Positions 1-7,855 of a stretch of DNA of 10,734 nt are shown piece after piece. Every line of letters starts with the position of its first letter. Position 1 is the first letter of the stretch. The notes beneath the pieces were generated by a model, which was given only the letters and a program-made list of their open reading frames with translations, searched no databases and was not told the DNA's origin. Source of the DNA: Chitinophagales bacterium (GTDB lineage Bacteria > Bacteroidota > Bacteroidia > Chitinophagales > CAIODY01). The stretch is from NCBI GenBank assembly GCA_023251415.1, contig JAHEYX010000014.1:8277-19010 (forward strand), given 5' to 3'. A program made the translations under genes and the position numbers.

Positions 1-917
1 TTAAATCCAATAGAAGCGGCCTAGAACAAGCTATTCGCACAGTTGTAAAAGTAATTGCAATGATTGCCCTGATTTTTGCCTTGTTAATTTTATTGCCGAT
101 CGCCTTTGCTTTAATTGTTGTATTAATTGCAGGTGGCGTGGTAGTACCTGCAATAATGAGTAAGTTTATTGCCGGTGCAGGAATAGCATCAGTACTAATA
201 ATTGCTGTTTTAGGTGTTTTCATTTTACCCGTTATTGCTATAATTTATAAAGTAATTCGAATGATATTTAAAATTCGTCCAATGGGCAAATGGCTGAAAA
301 CCGTTATTACGTTAAGTTGGGTGGTGAGCATTACTACATTAATTATTATTGGTAATCAAATTGCCAGTGATTTTGAATGCGAACAAACGGTCTCAACTGA
401 TGTGCCTATAAAACCGATAAGTGCATCAACTATTATTTTGGCATCAAATGATCGCGAGTTATTCGAGCATCATTCCCATCATGTAAATATTAGTATGGGT
501 AATATTCGTATGAAAAAAGATTTTTTTAAGGACACCCTTGTTCAATCAGATGTAAGAGTAGCTGTTTACCCTTCAAAGGATTCTTTTTTGCATTGTAAGC
601 TCAATCGCAATGCCTCCGGTAATTCTAAAGCTAATGCAAGAGATCGTGCAAGTGAAATTGATTATCAAATCAGTCAAACCGATAGCCTGTTTTTGTTGCC
701 TCATAACTATTCTATTCAAAATAAAGGTTTATGGCGTAATCAGGAAGTTCGAATACTTATGGAAATACCGGTTGGTAAACACATCAAATTTGCAGATATG
801 AACGAGGAATTTGTTGATCGAAAATCCTTTGCTCCACACAATAAACCATCTTCTGATGATGATTTAATGGTGGATTGGATAATGACTGAATCGGGATTAA
901 CTCGTTATAAAAAATAA
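1..917 (+). CDS. PspC-domain family membrane protein, C-terminal part (5' end cut by window edge)
   Basis: The reading frame is open from base 3 to the stop at 915-917, so 304 residues are visible. The ATG at 60 is very probably internal, because the 19 residues before it (ending RTVVKVIA) run straight into the first hydrophobic segment. Counting from that ATG, hydrophobic segments lie at about residues 2-26, 36-65 and 82-100. A soluble tail of about 180 residues follows, with a DSLFLLPHNY stretch and a WRNQEVRILMEIPVGK stretch. This layout resembles the C-terminal half of Bacteroidota proteins that carry an N-terminal PspC (phage-shock-protein C) domain, a membrane region and a putative adhesin/LiaF-like beta-rich tail. 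The PspC domain itself would lie outside the window, so the family call is an inference from the tail. Function is probably envelope-related, but no specific role can be claimed. A strong terminator follows 20 bp after the stop, so this is the last gene of its transcript. Confidence 0.62.
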   Translation, partial: KSNRSGLEQAIRTVVKVIAMIALIFALLILLPIAFALIVVLIAGGVVVPAIMSKFIAGAGIASVLIIAVLGVFILPVIAIIYKVIRMIFKIRPMGKWLKTVITLSWVVSITTLIIIGNQIASDFECEQTVSTDVPIKPISASTIILASNDRELFEHHSHHVNISMGNIRMKKDFFKDTLVQSDVRVAVYPSKDSFLHCKLNRNASGNSKANARDRASEIDYQISQTDSLFLLPHNYSIQNKGLWRNQEVRILMEIPVGKHIKFADMNEEFVDRKSFAPHNKPSSDDDLMVDWIMTESGLTRYKK

Positions 918-937
918 CTGTTTTGGTTTAGTTGAGT

Positions 938-970
938 AAGCCTGATGCTTTCGAGTGTCAGGCTTTTTTT
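938..970 (+). terminator. Rho-independent terminator with TTCG loop
   Basis: A 12-bp stem (938-949 paired with 954-965) closes a TTCG tetraloop at 950-953. Two of the pairs are G-U wobbles in RNA (946/957 and 947/956). The 3' arm runs into seven Ts (964-970). It sits 20 bp after the stop of the PspC-like gene and is oriented to end that transcript. Confidence 0.9.
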
Positions 971-1224
971 ATGTCTGAAAACAGCTGGAAGTAAACTTTA
1001 CTAATTCGATAATAATTAATACTTGTAGACTACTAATATAATCCATACTAGGATGATAAAAAACAGCATTGATAATTGGTTTTGATTGGGTTTATAGAGC
1101 AGTTATTATGGATTGAGCTTCAATTTGGGTTGACAAAAATGCATCAACCGAATTACCAATACTGCCGGCTGCTTTAACTTATAAATTCAAGAAATTGCTT
1201 TTTGTAGTAGATCTGAAAAGGAAT
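971..1224. other. Intergenic stretch without recognisable gene
   Basis: These 254 bases lie between two terminators and are AT-rich. All frames are broken by frequent stops, and I recognise no RNA gene or TAnnTTTG-type promoter element. The only structure seen is a weak 6-bp inverted repeat (GGTTGA at 1128-1133, TCAACC at 1144-1149) with a 10-nt loop and no T-tract. It may be spacer or decayed sequence. Confidence 0.6.
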
Positions 1225-1262
1225 AAAAAAAGCCCGACAATGTTATTTGTCGGGCTTTTTTT
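1225..1262 (-). terminator. Bidirectional Rho-independent terminator after gldJ
   Basis: A perfect 10-bp stem (AGCCCGACAA at 1231-1240, TTGTCGGGCT at 1247-1256) encloses a 6-nt loop. It is flanked by seven As (1225-1231) on one side and seven Ts (1256-1262) on the other, so it can act on both strands. On the minus strand it lies 11 bp beyond the gldJ stop and is the obvious end of that transcript. On the plus strand it would also block readthrough from the left. Confidence 0.93.
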
Positions 1263-1273
1263 CGAATTATTTT

Positions 1274-2764
1274 TTATCGTTTTTTACCGCTTCTGAAAGA
1301 TTTACCGGCTTGGAATTGGCTTCCTTCCGGAGCTCCGAAGTGTGTCATGGCACAACGGAATCCTAAAGTAGAGGTAGCTTGATCTTCTTCTAAGAATCTA
1401 CGTGTTCCGGGAGCTAAATAATAAGCTCTGTCATTCCAAGAACCACCTTTGTAAACTCGCACGTGGTTGTTAATTAATGAAGAAACACCATAATCATAAC
1501 GTACTTCAGATTCTTTATCGGCATCATACATATCAATGTTATCACCTTTTTTGTAATTTCTACGAGCTAAAGCTTCACTGTCTTTAAGTTCACGGTAAAT
1601 AATACGACCTAAACTGTCTTTTTCTACCGGTTTTAATTCTTCATCCAAGGTTTTCGTTTTATAAACGTTACCACGATAAGCATTGTAATCGGTTACATCC
1701 ATTGGAGACATTGGGCGGTAAACGTCCATTACCCATTCGCTAACATTACCGGCCATATTATATAAACCAAAATCATTTGGCATATAACTTTTCACCGGAG
1801 CCGTGATGTCGGCATTATCATTCAATCCACCGGCAACCCCCATGTTATCACCCGCACCACGCTTGTAGTTGGCTAACATCGCTCCGTGCCATTGTTGACT
1901 AACAGAACCCGGATCACGCAAACTGTAGCCATTCCAAGTATAAATTTTTGCATGCAAATTGTTTTCTTCCCCTTTAGCCGGGTTATTTCCAATATTAGAT
2001 AAAGCGGCATATTCCCATTCAGCTTCAGTTGGTAAACGATAGTCAGGCAATAACATACCATCTTCTAATTTAACAGAACGTTGACCATGACCATTATTGT
2101 TATCCGGATTGTAATCGTTTAATGGTCTTTTTACATTACCTGCATATTGACCTAATAAATAAGCTTCTGTATTGAAGTTATCGGCATCTTTTTGTACCGG
2201 ATTTAAATTTAAAATCCCGTTTCTAACTAAAATCATTTCATTCACACGATCTGTTCTCCATCTGCAAAAATCATTTGCTTGTAACCAATTAACACCAACT
2301 ACCGGATATTGACGGAAGGCAGGATGACGCAAATAATTGTCAACAAAAGGTTCATTATAAGCTAATTTATCACGCCAAACCAAGGTGTCAGGTAGTGCTT
2401 TACGCAATACTTCAGGATAAGTACCATTAAAAGTACGCATAATCCAATACAAATATTCCAGGTAATTTTCATTGGTTACTTCGCATTCATCCATATAAAA
2501 CGAAGGCACAGTTATACGACGTGAAATATTGTTGTAATCAACGGTAATATCTTGTTCTACAGCACCCATCTTGAAAGTACCACCTTCAATGAAAACCAAT
2601 CCCGGACCAGTTTCTTGTCCGGCATACGGATGTGTTTCAAATCCACCCCATTTAGGATCATTGTAACGCCAGCCTGTAGATGAAGAAAGGCCGGTATCGC
2701 TACTTCCACAAGAAGAGGCTAATAAGGCTATTGCAAGCAAGGCATAAATAAAATTAACTTTCAT
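1274..2764 (-). CDS. gldJ: Gliding motility lipoprotein GldJ (SUMF1/FGE-sulfatase fold)
   Basis: This 496-residue protein has a lipoprotein signal peptide with the lipobox ending LLASSC, so Cys19 is the predicted lipidated residue. A formylglycine-generating-enzyme-like (SUMF1) domain spans about residues 53-475. Its signature blocks are GPGLVFIEGGTFKMG (53-67), SFYMDECEVTN (88-98), PVVGVNWLQA (154-163), DYRLPTEAEWEYAA (241-254), NMAGNVSEWVMD (336-347), KGGSWNDRAYY (439-449) and TLGFRCAM (466-473). The start (TGW...ETGPGLVF), the DTLVWRDKLAYNEPFVDNYLRHPA block and an insertion at about 360-430 before KGGSW fit GldJ better than its paralogue GldK. The two catalytic cysteines of true FGE enzymes are not in the KGGSW region, so a structural role is expected. 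In Flavobacterium johnsoniae GldJ is required for gliding and for T9SS function, and it supports GldK stability. Proximity to porU and porV also favours gldJ, since gldJ neighbours porU and porV there. The tail is very basic (RSGKKR). Confidence 0.9.
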   Translation of the reverse strand: MKVNFIYALLAIALLASSCGSSDTGLSSSTGWRYNDPKWGGFETHPYAGQETGPGLVFIEGGTFKMGAVEQDITVDYNNISRRITVPSFYMDECEVTNENYLEYLYWIMRTFNGTYPEVLRKALPDTLVWRDKLAYNEPFVDNYLRHPAFRQYPVVGVNWLQANDFCRWRTDRVNEMILVRNGILNLNPVQKDADNFNTEAYLLGQYAGNVKRPLNDYNPDNNNGHGQRSVKLEDGMLLPDYRLPTEAEWEYAALSNIGNNPAKGEENNLHAKIYTWNGYSLRDPGSVSQQWHGAMLANYKRGAGDNMGVAGGLNDNADITAPVKSYMPNDFGLYNMAGNVSEWVMDVYRPMSPMDVTDYNAYRGNVYKTKTLDEELKPVEKDSLGRIIYRELKDSEALARRNYKKGDNIDMYDADKESEVRYDYGVSSLINNHVRVYKGGSWNDRAYYLAPGTRRFLEEDQATSTLGFRCAMTHFGAPEGSQFQAGKSFRSGKKR

Positions 2765-2808
2765 GGTTCTTTTATTGTATTAGTAATAGATTAGTTTAAT
2801 CAATTTGG

Positions 2809-2816
2809 CAAATATA
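2809..2816 (-). promoter_or_regulatory. Probable -7 promoter element for gldJ
   Basis: Read on the minus strand this is TATATTTG, an exact match to the Bacteroidota TAnnTTTG element, placed 44 bp upstream of the gldJ ATG. A TTTTTG motif lies further upstream (2828-2833), but with only 11 nt between the two, so a well-spaced -33 TTG is missing. It lies between the PorP-like gene and gldJ, suggesting that gldJ can be transcribed on its own as well as by readthrough. Confidence 0.45.
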
Positions 2817-2840
2817 GCTTTTTCTTTCAAAAACTACGTA

Positions 2841-3911
2841 TTATTTAAAAAATTTAGGGCATTTCATTCGTCTGTGGGAAGACTTGGAATTTCCCCATTC
2901 TTCGGTTGCACTAACCCCATTTTTAGTTTTTGAAAAAACATAGCTTAACGCTAGTTCGTGTGTAATACGAGGCACATTGTATTTTGTTGCTATATTGTAA
3001 TCAAAACTATATCCAATGCGCCAATTGTTTACGCCAATACCCATTAAAAATATCATGGCGTCTGCATTTGACAAGGTATTTCGGTAAGATATCCCCCAAA
3101 AAATATTTTTTAAGCCGCTGTAAAATCCGAGGTTGAGTTCTTTGTAGTTTCCTTGAATTGCCAATAATAATGTAGGCGTAAAATACCATGATTTTTCAAT
3201 CAACTTTGACGGGTTGTGAAATTGGTAACCGGCATGTACATTAATTAATACCGGCAATACGGAGGCCTGTACATAACCAACAGCCGGTTGTGTTAAGTGT
3301 TTTACCGCAATTCCGCTATAAAAATTCTGATTGTAAACCAAAAATCCTGCATTAATGTCGGCAAATCCTTTTTTAGTGCTTGTAGTAATGTTTTCATACG
3401 CTGTAATTGGCCCTAATACTTGCCCGTTAGTTGGGTTAATTTGATTGTACACGATTAGTTTGTCGGCATCCAACTGCTCATATTGATAACCAACTTGTAA
3501 GGCACCCTGAAAGGCTAATTTTTTAGTAAAGGAATTGGCATAGGCATAACTAAGGCTTACTGCTTCGTTTTGAAACGCACTGTTGGCGGCATCACTTTTA
3601 ACCAATTGTATTCCAATGCCACTGCTGAGTTTATCAATGTATTTATCAAAAGAGACCGCATAGGATGTATAACTCTTAAGCGGATTATATTGATTTCGAT
3701 AATGCAGGCAAAGCTTATTAGCCTTATGAATACCGGTAAAAGCAGGATTTAAATAGAGTGGAGAAGCATAAAATTGGCTAAAACTAAGGTCTTGGGCTTT
3801 TGAAATACCCGAAAAGAGTATAAACAAAGTGACTAGGACGCTGTTGATAATCAAGCGGTGCAAGTAAACAACTAACCCTTTTATTTTTAATATTTTCGTG
3901 ATTGGATACAA
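2841..3911 (-). CDS. PorP/SprF family type IX secretion-associated outer-membrane protein
   Basis: The 356-residue product begins with a long signal peptide, with predicted cleavage after Ala39 (SKA, then QDLSFSQFY). The mature N-terminus carries the family hallmark DLSFSQFYASPLYLNPAFTG (41-60). Alternating hydrophobic and polar strands typical of an outer-membrane beta-barrel follow, and the protein ends KCPKFFK, which resembles the Cys-Pro-Lys-Phe tail common in the family. PorP/SprF proteins sit in the outer membrane. PorP is a T9SS component in Porphyromonas, while SprF-type paralogues help export or anchor particular adhesins such as SprB. Genomes often hold many paralogues, so I do not assign porP itself. 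It is transcribed divergently from porU and lies 76 bp upstream of gldJ with no terminator between them, so the two are probably co-transcribed. The ATG at 3911 gives an unusually long n-region of about 20 residues. TTG codons at 3863 and 3854 could give shorter signal peptides, but ATG is preferred. Confidence 0.85.
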   Translation of the reverse strand: MYPITKILKIKGLVVYLHRLIINSVLVTLFILFSGISKAQDLSFSQFYASPLYLNPAFTGIHKANKLCLHYRNQYNPLKSYTSYAVSFDKYIDKLSSGIGIQLVKSDAANSAFQNEAVSLSYAYANSFTKKLAFQGALQVGYQYEQLDADKLIVYNQINPTNGQVLGPITAYENITTSTKKGFADINAGFLVYNQNFYSGIAVKHLTQPAVGYVQASVLPVLINVHAGYQFHNPSKLIEKSWYFTPTLLLAIQGNYKELNLGFYSGLKNIFWGISYRNTLSNADAMIFLMGIGVNNWRIGYSFDYNIATKYNVPRITHELALSYVFSKTKNGVSATEEWGNSKSSHRRMKCPKFFK

Positions 3912-3930
3912 TTTAATTTACTTAGTTTCG
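3902..3930 (+). promoter_or_regulatory. Possible porU promoter
   Basis: TTG at 3902-3904, an 18-nt spacer and TAGTTTCG at 3923-3930 match the Bacteroidota TTG/N17-23/TAnnTTTG pattern with one mismatch in the -7 element. The start point would be near 3937, giving a leader of about 35 nt before porU. The -33 part lies inside the first codons of the divergent PorP-like gene, so the two genes' control regions would overlap. Confidence 0.4.
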
Positions 3931-3971
3931 TTGATTCGATAAGACTGAACATTTAAACGTAAAGTATAGCA

Positions 3972-6900
3972 ATGAAGTTTCATTTTTCGATTTATATAGT
4001 GCTGTTTTTCTTTTCTCCCTTGCTTTTGTTGGGGCAAAGTAAAGCAACTTTTTTACATCGTGAACTTAAATGGAGTGAACAACCGCATAAATATACTAAT
4101 TCTAACGGTCAAGTAACCCAGTACTACTATTTCGATGGATCTTATAACAGTTATTTATCGAATTATTTACCTTTGTATGGCGAACAAATTTCATTAAAAT
4201 CAGGCATGCAAGCCAATGTAGCCTTGAAGAACGAAACTTATCAAGTACTTCCATATACGATACCTGTTAATCAAAGCAAATTAACTGCTCAAGCCCAACT
4301 CACTTCTGCGCTTGCTGATGTCGCCAAAAAACAAGTACTTCAAATCGAGTTGCTGCCAATGCGCATCAATTCGCAAACACAACAGCTAGAAGTTTTAACG
4401 GCATTTGATTTAGAAGTTACCTATCTCCCAAAACCAATTCCTTCGGTTTTAAAAAACACCAAATCAGTTGCGGCACACTCTGTTTTAGCCACCGGAAATT
4501 GGGTTAAAGTAACTACAACTGAAACCGGTATTTACAAACTCGATAAAGCTTATTTAAGCAGCATTGGATTAAATGTTAGCGCGATTGACCCAACCAACAT
4601 ACGCATTTATGGTAATGGAGGAGGTATGATTCCGCAATACAATGGAAGCTTTCGATATGATGATTTGCATGAAAATCCAATTTACGTTTATGGCGAATCA
4701 GATCATCAAATTAATGACGGTGATTATATCTTGTTTTATGGTCAAGGTGCTGACCTAGTCTATTACGATTCACTGAAAAATCGCATGGTTCATGAAAAGA
4801 ACTTGTATAGTAATGTCAATTATTATTTCATCACCGCAGATTTAGGACCGGGTAAACGAATCACTTCCTTACCTAATTTAGCAACATTTAATCAAACCAG
4901 TACGAGTGCTGATGGTTTTGTTTATCGCGATAATGATGAAGTAAATATCACCTTATCGGGTCGTCAATGGTTTGAAAAAGATGATTTTGCCAACATTAAA
5001 AATAAAACCTATGATTTTAATGTCCCCAATCGACTTGCTGCAGAACCGGTACTCTTGACTATGGCAACAGCCGGAAAACATACTTCCAATTCAAATATAA
5101 CGGTTACTTTAAATGGGCAATACGCTCAAACGCATTCTTTTACAGCTGTATACGACGGATACGAAAATGATTATGCGGATGCTACTTGGCGTAGTACTTC
5201 ATTGGTAGTAGGCGGAACTAATTTGCAATTGGCAGTTTCTTATGATGCCACCGGCGGTAATGCATGGTTCGATTATGCCGAGTTACAATTCCGTCAAGCG
5301 TTAAGTTTAACTACCAATCAGTTAAGTTTTAGAGATTCAAGAATGGTTGGTGCAGGTAAAGTAACTCAATACCAATTGCAACAAGCTACGAATTGTACAG
5401 TTTGGGATGTAACCAATCCAGCAGAACCAATAAATCAGTTGGGGCAGTTCAATGGCAGTACCTTTTCTTTTAATGCTACCAGTGATTCTTTACACGAATA
5501 TATAGCGTTTAATGGAGCCACTTTTTTAACACCTGTAGCATCACAAACCATAAGTAATCAAGATTTGCATGCCTTATTACCACTATACCCGCAGTTGATT
5601 ATTGTTACTGCAGCTGAATTTATGAGCCAAGCTTTAGAATTAAAGGCATTTCATGAAGCACTTGGACAAACTACCATAGTTGTTGAGCAAAGTAAAATAT
5701 ACAATGAATTCAGTAGTGGCAAAAATGATATTTCCGGCATTCGCGACTTTGTAAAATTCTTTTATGATGGAGCAGGAAATGACCTGAGTAAAACTCCGAA
5801 ATATTTATTATTAATAGGAGATGGTTCTTATGATAATAGAAATATCGTTCCAAATAACAGTGCATTTCTACCTACTTATCAAAGTGCTGCCACGGTTGAA
5901 ACCATTTATTCGTATGGTTCAGATGATTTTTATGGTTTATTAAGTCCGACAGAAGGACTTGAAATTGAAACTGGCTATCAGCTATTAGATATTGCAATTG
6001 GCCGTTTACCGGTTAAATCTGCAGAAGAAGCGCAAGATATTGTAGCTAAAATTAAGCATTACAAAGCAGACTCATACGGTAGTTGGCGCAACATGATCAC
6101 TTTTGTAGCAGATGATGAAAATCAAAACCTGCACCTCAACCAATCGGATGCTTATGCCGAACAAATTCGAGCTACCCAACCTACTTATAATATCGATAAA
6201 ATTTACCTAGACGCTTATAAACAAGAAGAATCATCTGCCGGTGCGCGTTATCCGGACGTTCACGATGCTATTATTCGTAGAATTGAGAGCGGAACAGTGA
6301 TTATGAATTATACCGGACATGGTGGAGAATCGGGATGGTGTCATGAACGTGTTTTTCAAAGTGATGATATTCGTGACTTGAGCAATTTTGATAAGTTGAC
6401 AGTATTTATTACGGCTACTTGCCAATTCAGTCGATATGACCGTTCAGATATGGTTACAGCCGGTGAGGAATTGATTTTAAATAAAAAGGGTGGGGCCATT
6501 GCTTTATTAACGACTACTCGTTTGGTGTATTCTTCCGATAATCAAGCCATGAATAATGCCGTGTATAAAAACTATTTCAATCGAAATGCGGAAGGACGAC
6601 ACTATACGTTTGGTGAGGTTACCCAGTTAGCTAAAAACGACGGCTCGGTTGGAAAAAGTGAAAATAATAGAAAGTTTACCTTGTTAGGCGATCCGGCTTT
6701 ACCATTGCCTTTTGCAGATTATCGAATTGAAAATACATTTATCAATGGCAAGAACTTAAGTGTAACCCATGATACAATAAAAGCCCTCACACGTATTACC
6801 GTTAAAGGTGTGGTTACTGATACCAATGGTGTTAAGTTAAGCAATTATAATGGTATCGTATTTCCTACTTTATTCGATAAGCCTGTTCAAGTGGCTACTT

Positions 6901-7814
6901 TAGCTAATGACCCGGCTCCGGCATTTCCGGATGGAAGTTATGTACGTAACTTTACTTTACAAAAGAATGCCATTTATCGTGGAAAGGCAAGTGTGGTGAA
7001 TGGTGATTTTGCTTATACATTTATAGTACCTAAGGATATAGCCTATTACTATGGAAAAGGGAAATTTAGTTATTATGCCGATAACGCACAAACAGATGCT
7101 TCCGGTTTCGACGATCAGCAATATGTTGGCGGAATTTCTACCGCACCAATTACCGATAAAAAGGGCCCGGTTATCACCTTGTATATGAATGATTCGAAAT
7201 TTGTTTCCGGAGGAATGACAGATGCAAATCCGATTCTTTTAGTTAATTTATTTGACGAAAGCGGCATTAATACATTAGGAACGGGGGTAGGACATGATAT
7301 TTTAGCGGTATTGGATGAGGATACTAAAAATGCACAAACATTAAATGACTTTTATGAATCGGAGTTGGATAATTTTCAGAAAGGTAAAATAAGCTTTCCC
7401 TTTTCGAAATTGGCTGTTGGAAAGCATACCTTAAAAGTTAAAGCTTGGGATGTTTACAATAATTCCGCTGAGGCTGTAATAAATTTTGAAGTAGTTGATC
7501 AACAACAAATTAAGCTTGCCAACGTTTATAATTATCCTAATCCGTTTGTAAATCAAACCCAATTCATGTTTGATCATAATCAACTGGATATTTCGATGCA
7601 GATTATGATTAAGATTTATACCGTTAGTGGCAAGGTAGTTAAGACGATTCAACAACAAACCACTACTTCCAGCTATCATACTGATGGCATAATGTGGGAT
7701 GGAACCGATGATTTTGGTGATAAATTAGCAAGAGGTGTTTACTTTTACCGCGTGCAGCTTAGAGACACCAATGGCAAGACCTCTACACAAATGCAAAAAT
7801 TAGTTATTTTGTAA
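3972..7814 (+). CDS. porU: Type IX secretion system sortase PorU (C25 cysteine protease)
   Basis: This 1280-residue protein starts with a signal peptide (hydrophobic to about residue 20, then GQSKA). A beta-rich N-terminal region reaches about residue 530. A gingipain-like C25 peptidase domain follows at roughly 541-915, with catalytic His783 in NYTGHGGE and Cys817 in ITATCQFSRYD, and it ends at the FTLLGDPALPLP block. An Ig-like region comes next, and the protein ends in a type A T9SS C-terminal domain with YNYPNPF (1186-1192), a WDGTDDFGDKLARGVYFYRV block and a final KLVIL. PorU is the surface sortase of T9SS: it cleaves the C-terminal domain from secreted cargo and, in Porphyromonas, joins the cargo to anionic lipopolysaccharide. 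It works in an attachment complex with PorV, PorQ and PorZ. Length and domain order are as expected for the family and both catalytic residues are present. porV follows 41 bp downstream, which confirms the call. Confidence 0.95.
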   Translation: MKFHFSIYIVLFFFSPLLLLGQSKATFLHRELKWSEQPHKYTNSNGQVTQYYYFDGSYNSYLSNYLPLYGEQISLKSGMQANVALKNETYQVLPYTIPVNQSKLTAQAQLTSALADVAKKQVLQIELLPMRINSQTQQLEVLTAFDLEVTYLPKPIPSVLKNTKSVAAHSVLATGNWVKVTTTETGIYKLDKAYLSSIGLNVSAIDPTNIRIYGNGGGMIPQYNGSFRYDDLHENPIYVYGESDHQINDGDYILFYGQGADLVYYDSLKNRMVHEKNLYSNVNYYFITADLGPGKRITSLPNLATFNQTSTSADGFVYRDNDEVNITLSGRQWFEKDDFANIKNKTYDFNVPNRLAAEPVLLTMATAGKHTSNSNITVTLNGQYAQTHSFTAVYDGYENDYADATWRSTSLVVGGTNLQLAVSYDATGGNAWFDYAELQFRQALSLTTNQLSFRDSRMVGAGKVTQYQLQQATNCTVWDVTNPAEPINQLGQFNGSTFSFNATSDSLHEYIAFNGATFLTPVASQTISNQDLHALLPLYPQLIIVTAAEFMSQALELKAFHEALGQTTIVVEQSKIYNEFSSGKNDISGIRDFVKFFYDGAGNDLSKTPKYLLLIGDGSYDNRNIVPNNSAFLPTYQSAATVETIYSYGSDDFYGLLSPTEGLEIETGYQLLDIAIGRLPVKSAEEAQDIVAKIKHYKADSYGSWRNMITFVADDENQNLHLNQSDAYAEQIRATQPTYNIDKIYLDAYKQEESSAGARYPDVHDAIIRRIESGTVIMNYTGHGGESGWCHERVFQSDDIRDLSNFDKLTVFITATCQFSRYDRSDMVTAGEELILNKKGGAIALLTTTRLVYSSDNQAMNNAVYKNYFNRNAEGRHYTFGEVTQLAKNDGSVGKSENNRKFTLLGDPALPLPFADYRIENTFINGKNLSVTHDTIKALTRITVKGVVTDTNGVKLSNYNGIVFPTLFDKPVQVATLANDPAPAFPDGSYVRNFTLQKNAIYRGKASVVNGDFAYTFIVPKDIAYYYGKGKFSYYADNAQTDASGFDDQQYVGGISTAPITDKKGPVITLYMNDSKFVSGGMTDANPILLVNLFDESGINTLGTGVGHDILAVLDEDTKNAQTLNDFYESELDNFQKGKISFPFSKLAVGKHTLKVKAWDVYNNSAEAVINFEVVDQQQIKLANVYNYPNPFVNQTQFMFDHNQLDISMQIMIKIYTVSGKVVKTIQQQTTTSSYHTDGIMWDGTDDFGDKLARGVYFYRVQLRDTNGKTSTQMQKLVIL

Positions 7815-7838
7815 TCACAATAAATGAATGTATTTTTG
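7807..7838 (+). promoter_or_regulatory. Near-consensus Bacteroidota promoter for porV
   Basis: TTTTG at 7807-7811, exactly 19 nt, then TATTTTTG at 7831-7838 is a full match to the Bacteroidota TTTG/N19/TAnnTTTG pattern. The -33 part overlaps the last codons of porU. The start point would be near 7844, leaving a leader of only about 12 nt before the porV ATG at 7856. It suggests that porV is also transcribed independently of porU. Confidence 0.6.
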
Positions 7839-7855
7839 AACCAATCCAAGAAGAA

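Noticed and set aside
971..994. Eight-codon ATG-started frame right after the first terminator
   Set aside because: It is too short, lies directly behind a terminator with no promoter, and shows no sign of coding.
1128..1149. Inverted repeat GGTTGA/TCAACC as a possible terminator or operator
   Set aside because: The stem is only 6 bp with a 10-nt loop, has a mismatch just outside and no T-tract; this is expected by chance in AT-rich DNA.
1873..2061. Second minus-strand frame of 62 codons within gldJ
   Set aside because: It overlaps the conserved sulfatase-modifying-type domain of gldJ in another frame, with no independent support.
1274..2764. GldK instead of GldJ
   Set aside because: Both share the fold, but the block before the domain, the DTLVWRDKLAYNEP stretch, the insertion before KGGSW, and the porU/porV neighbourhood (not gldL/M/N) fit GldJ.
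7431..7679. Minus-strand open frame of 82 codons inside the porU C-terminal domain
   Set aside because: It is antisense to the conserved YNYPNPF region of porU and its composition is that of a reverse-frame shadow.
3972..7814. A secreted gingipain-like protease rather than the sortase
   Set aside because: The domain order, large size and directly adjacent porV are those of PorU.
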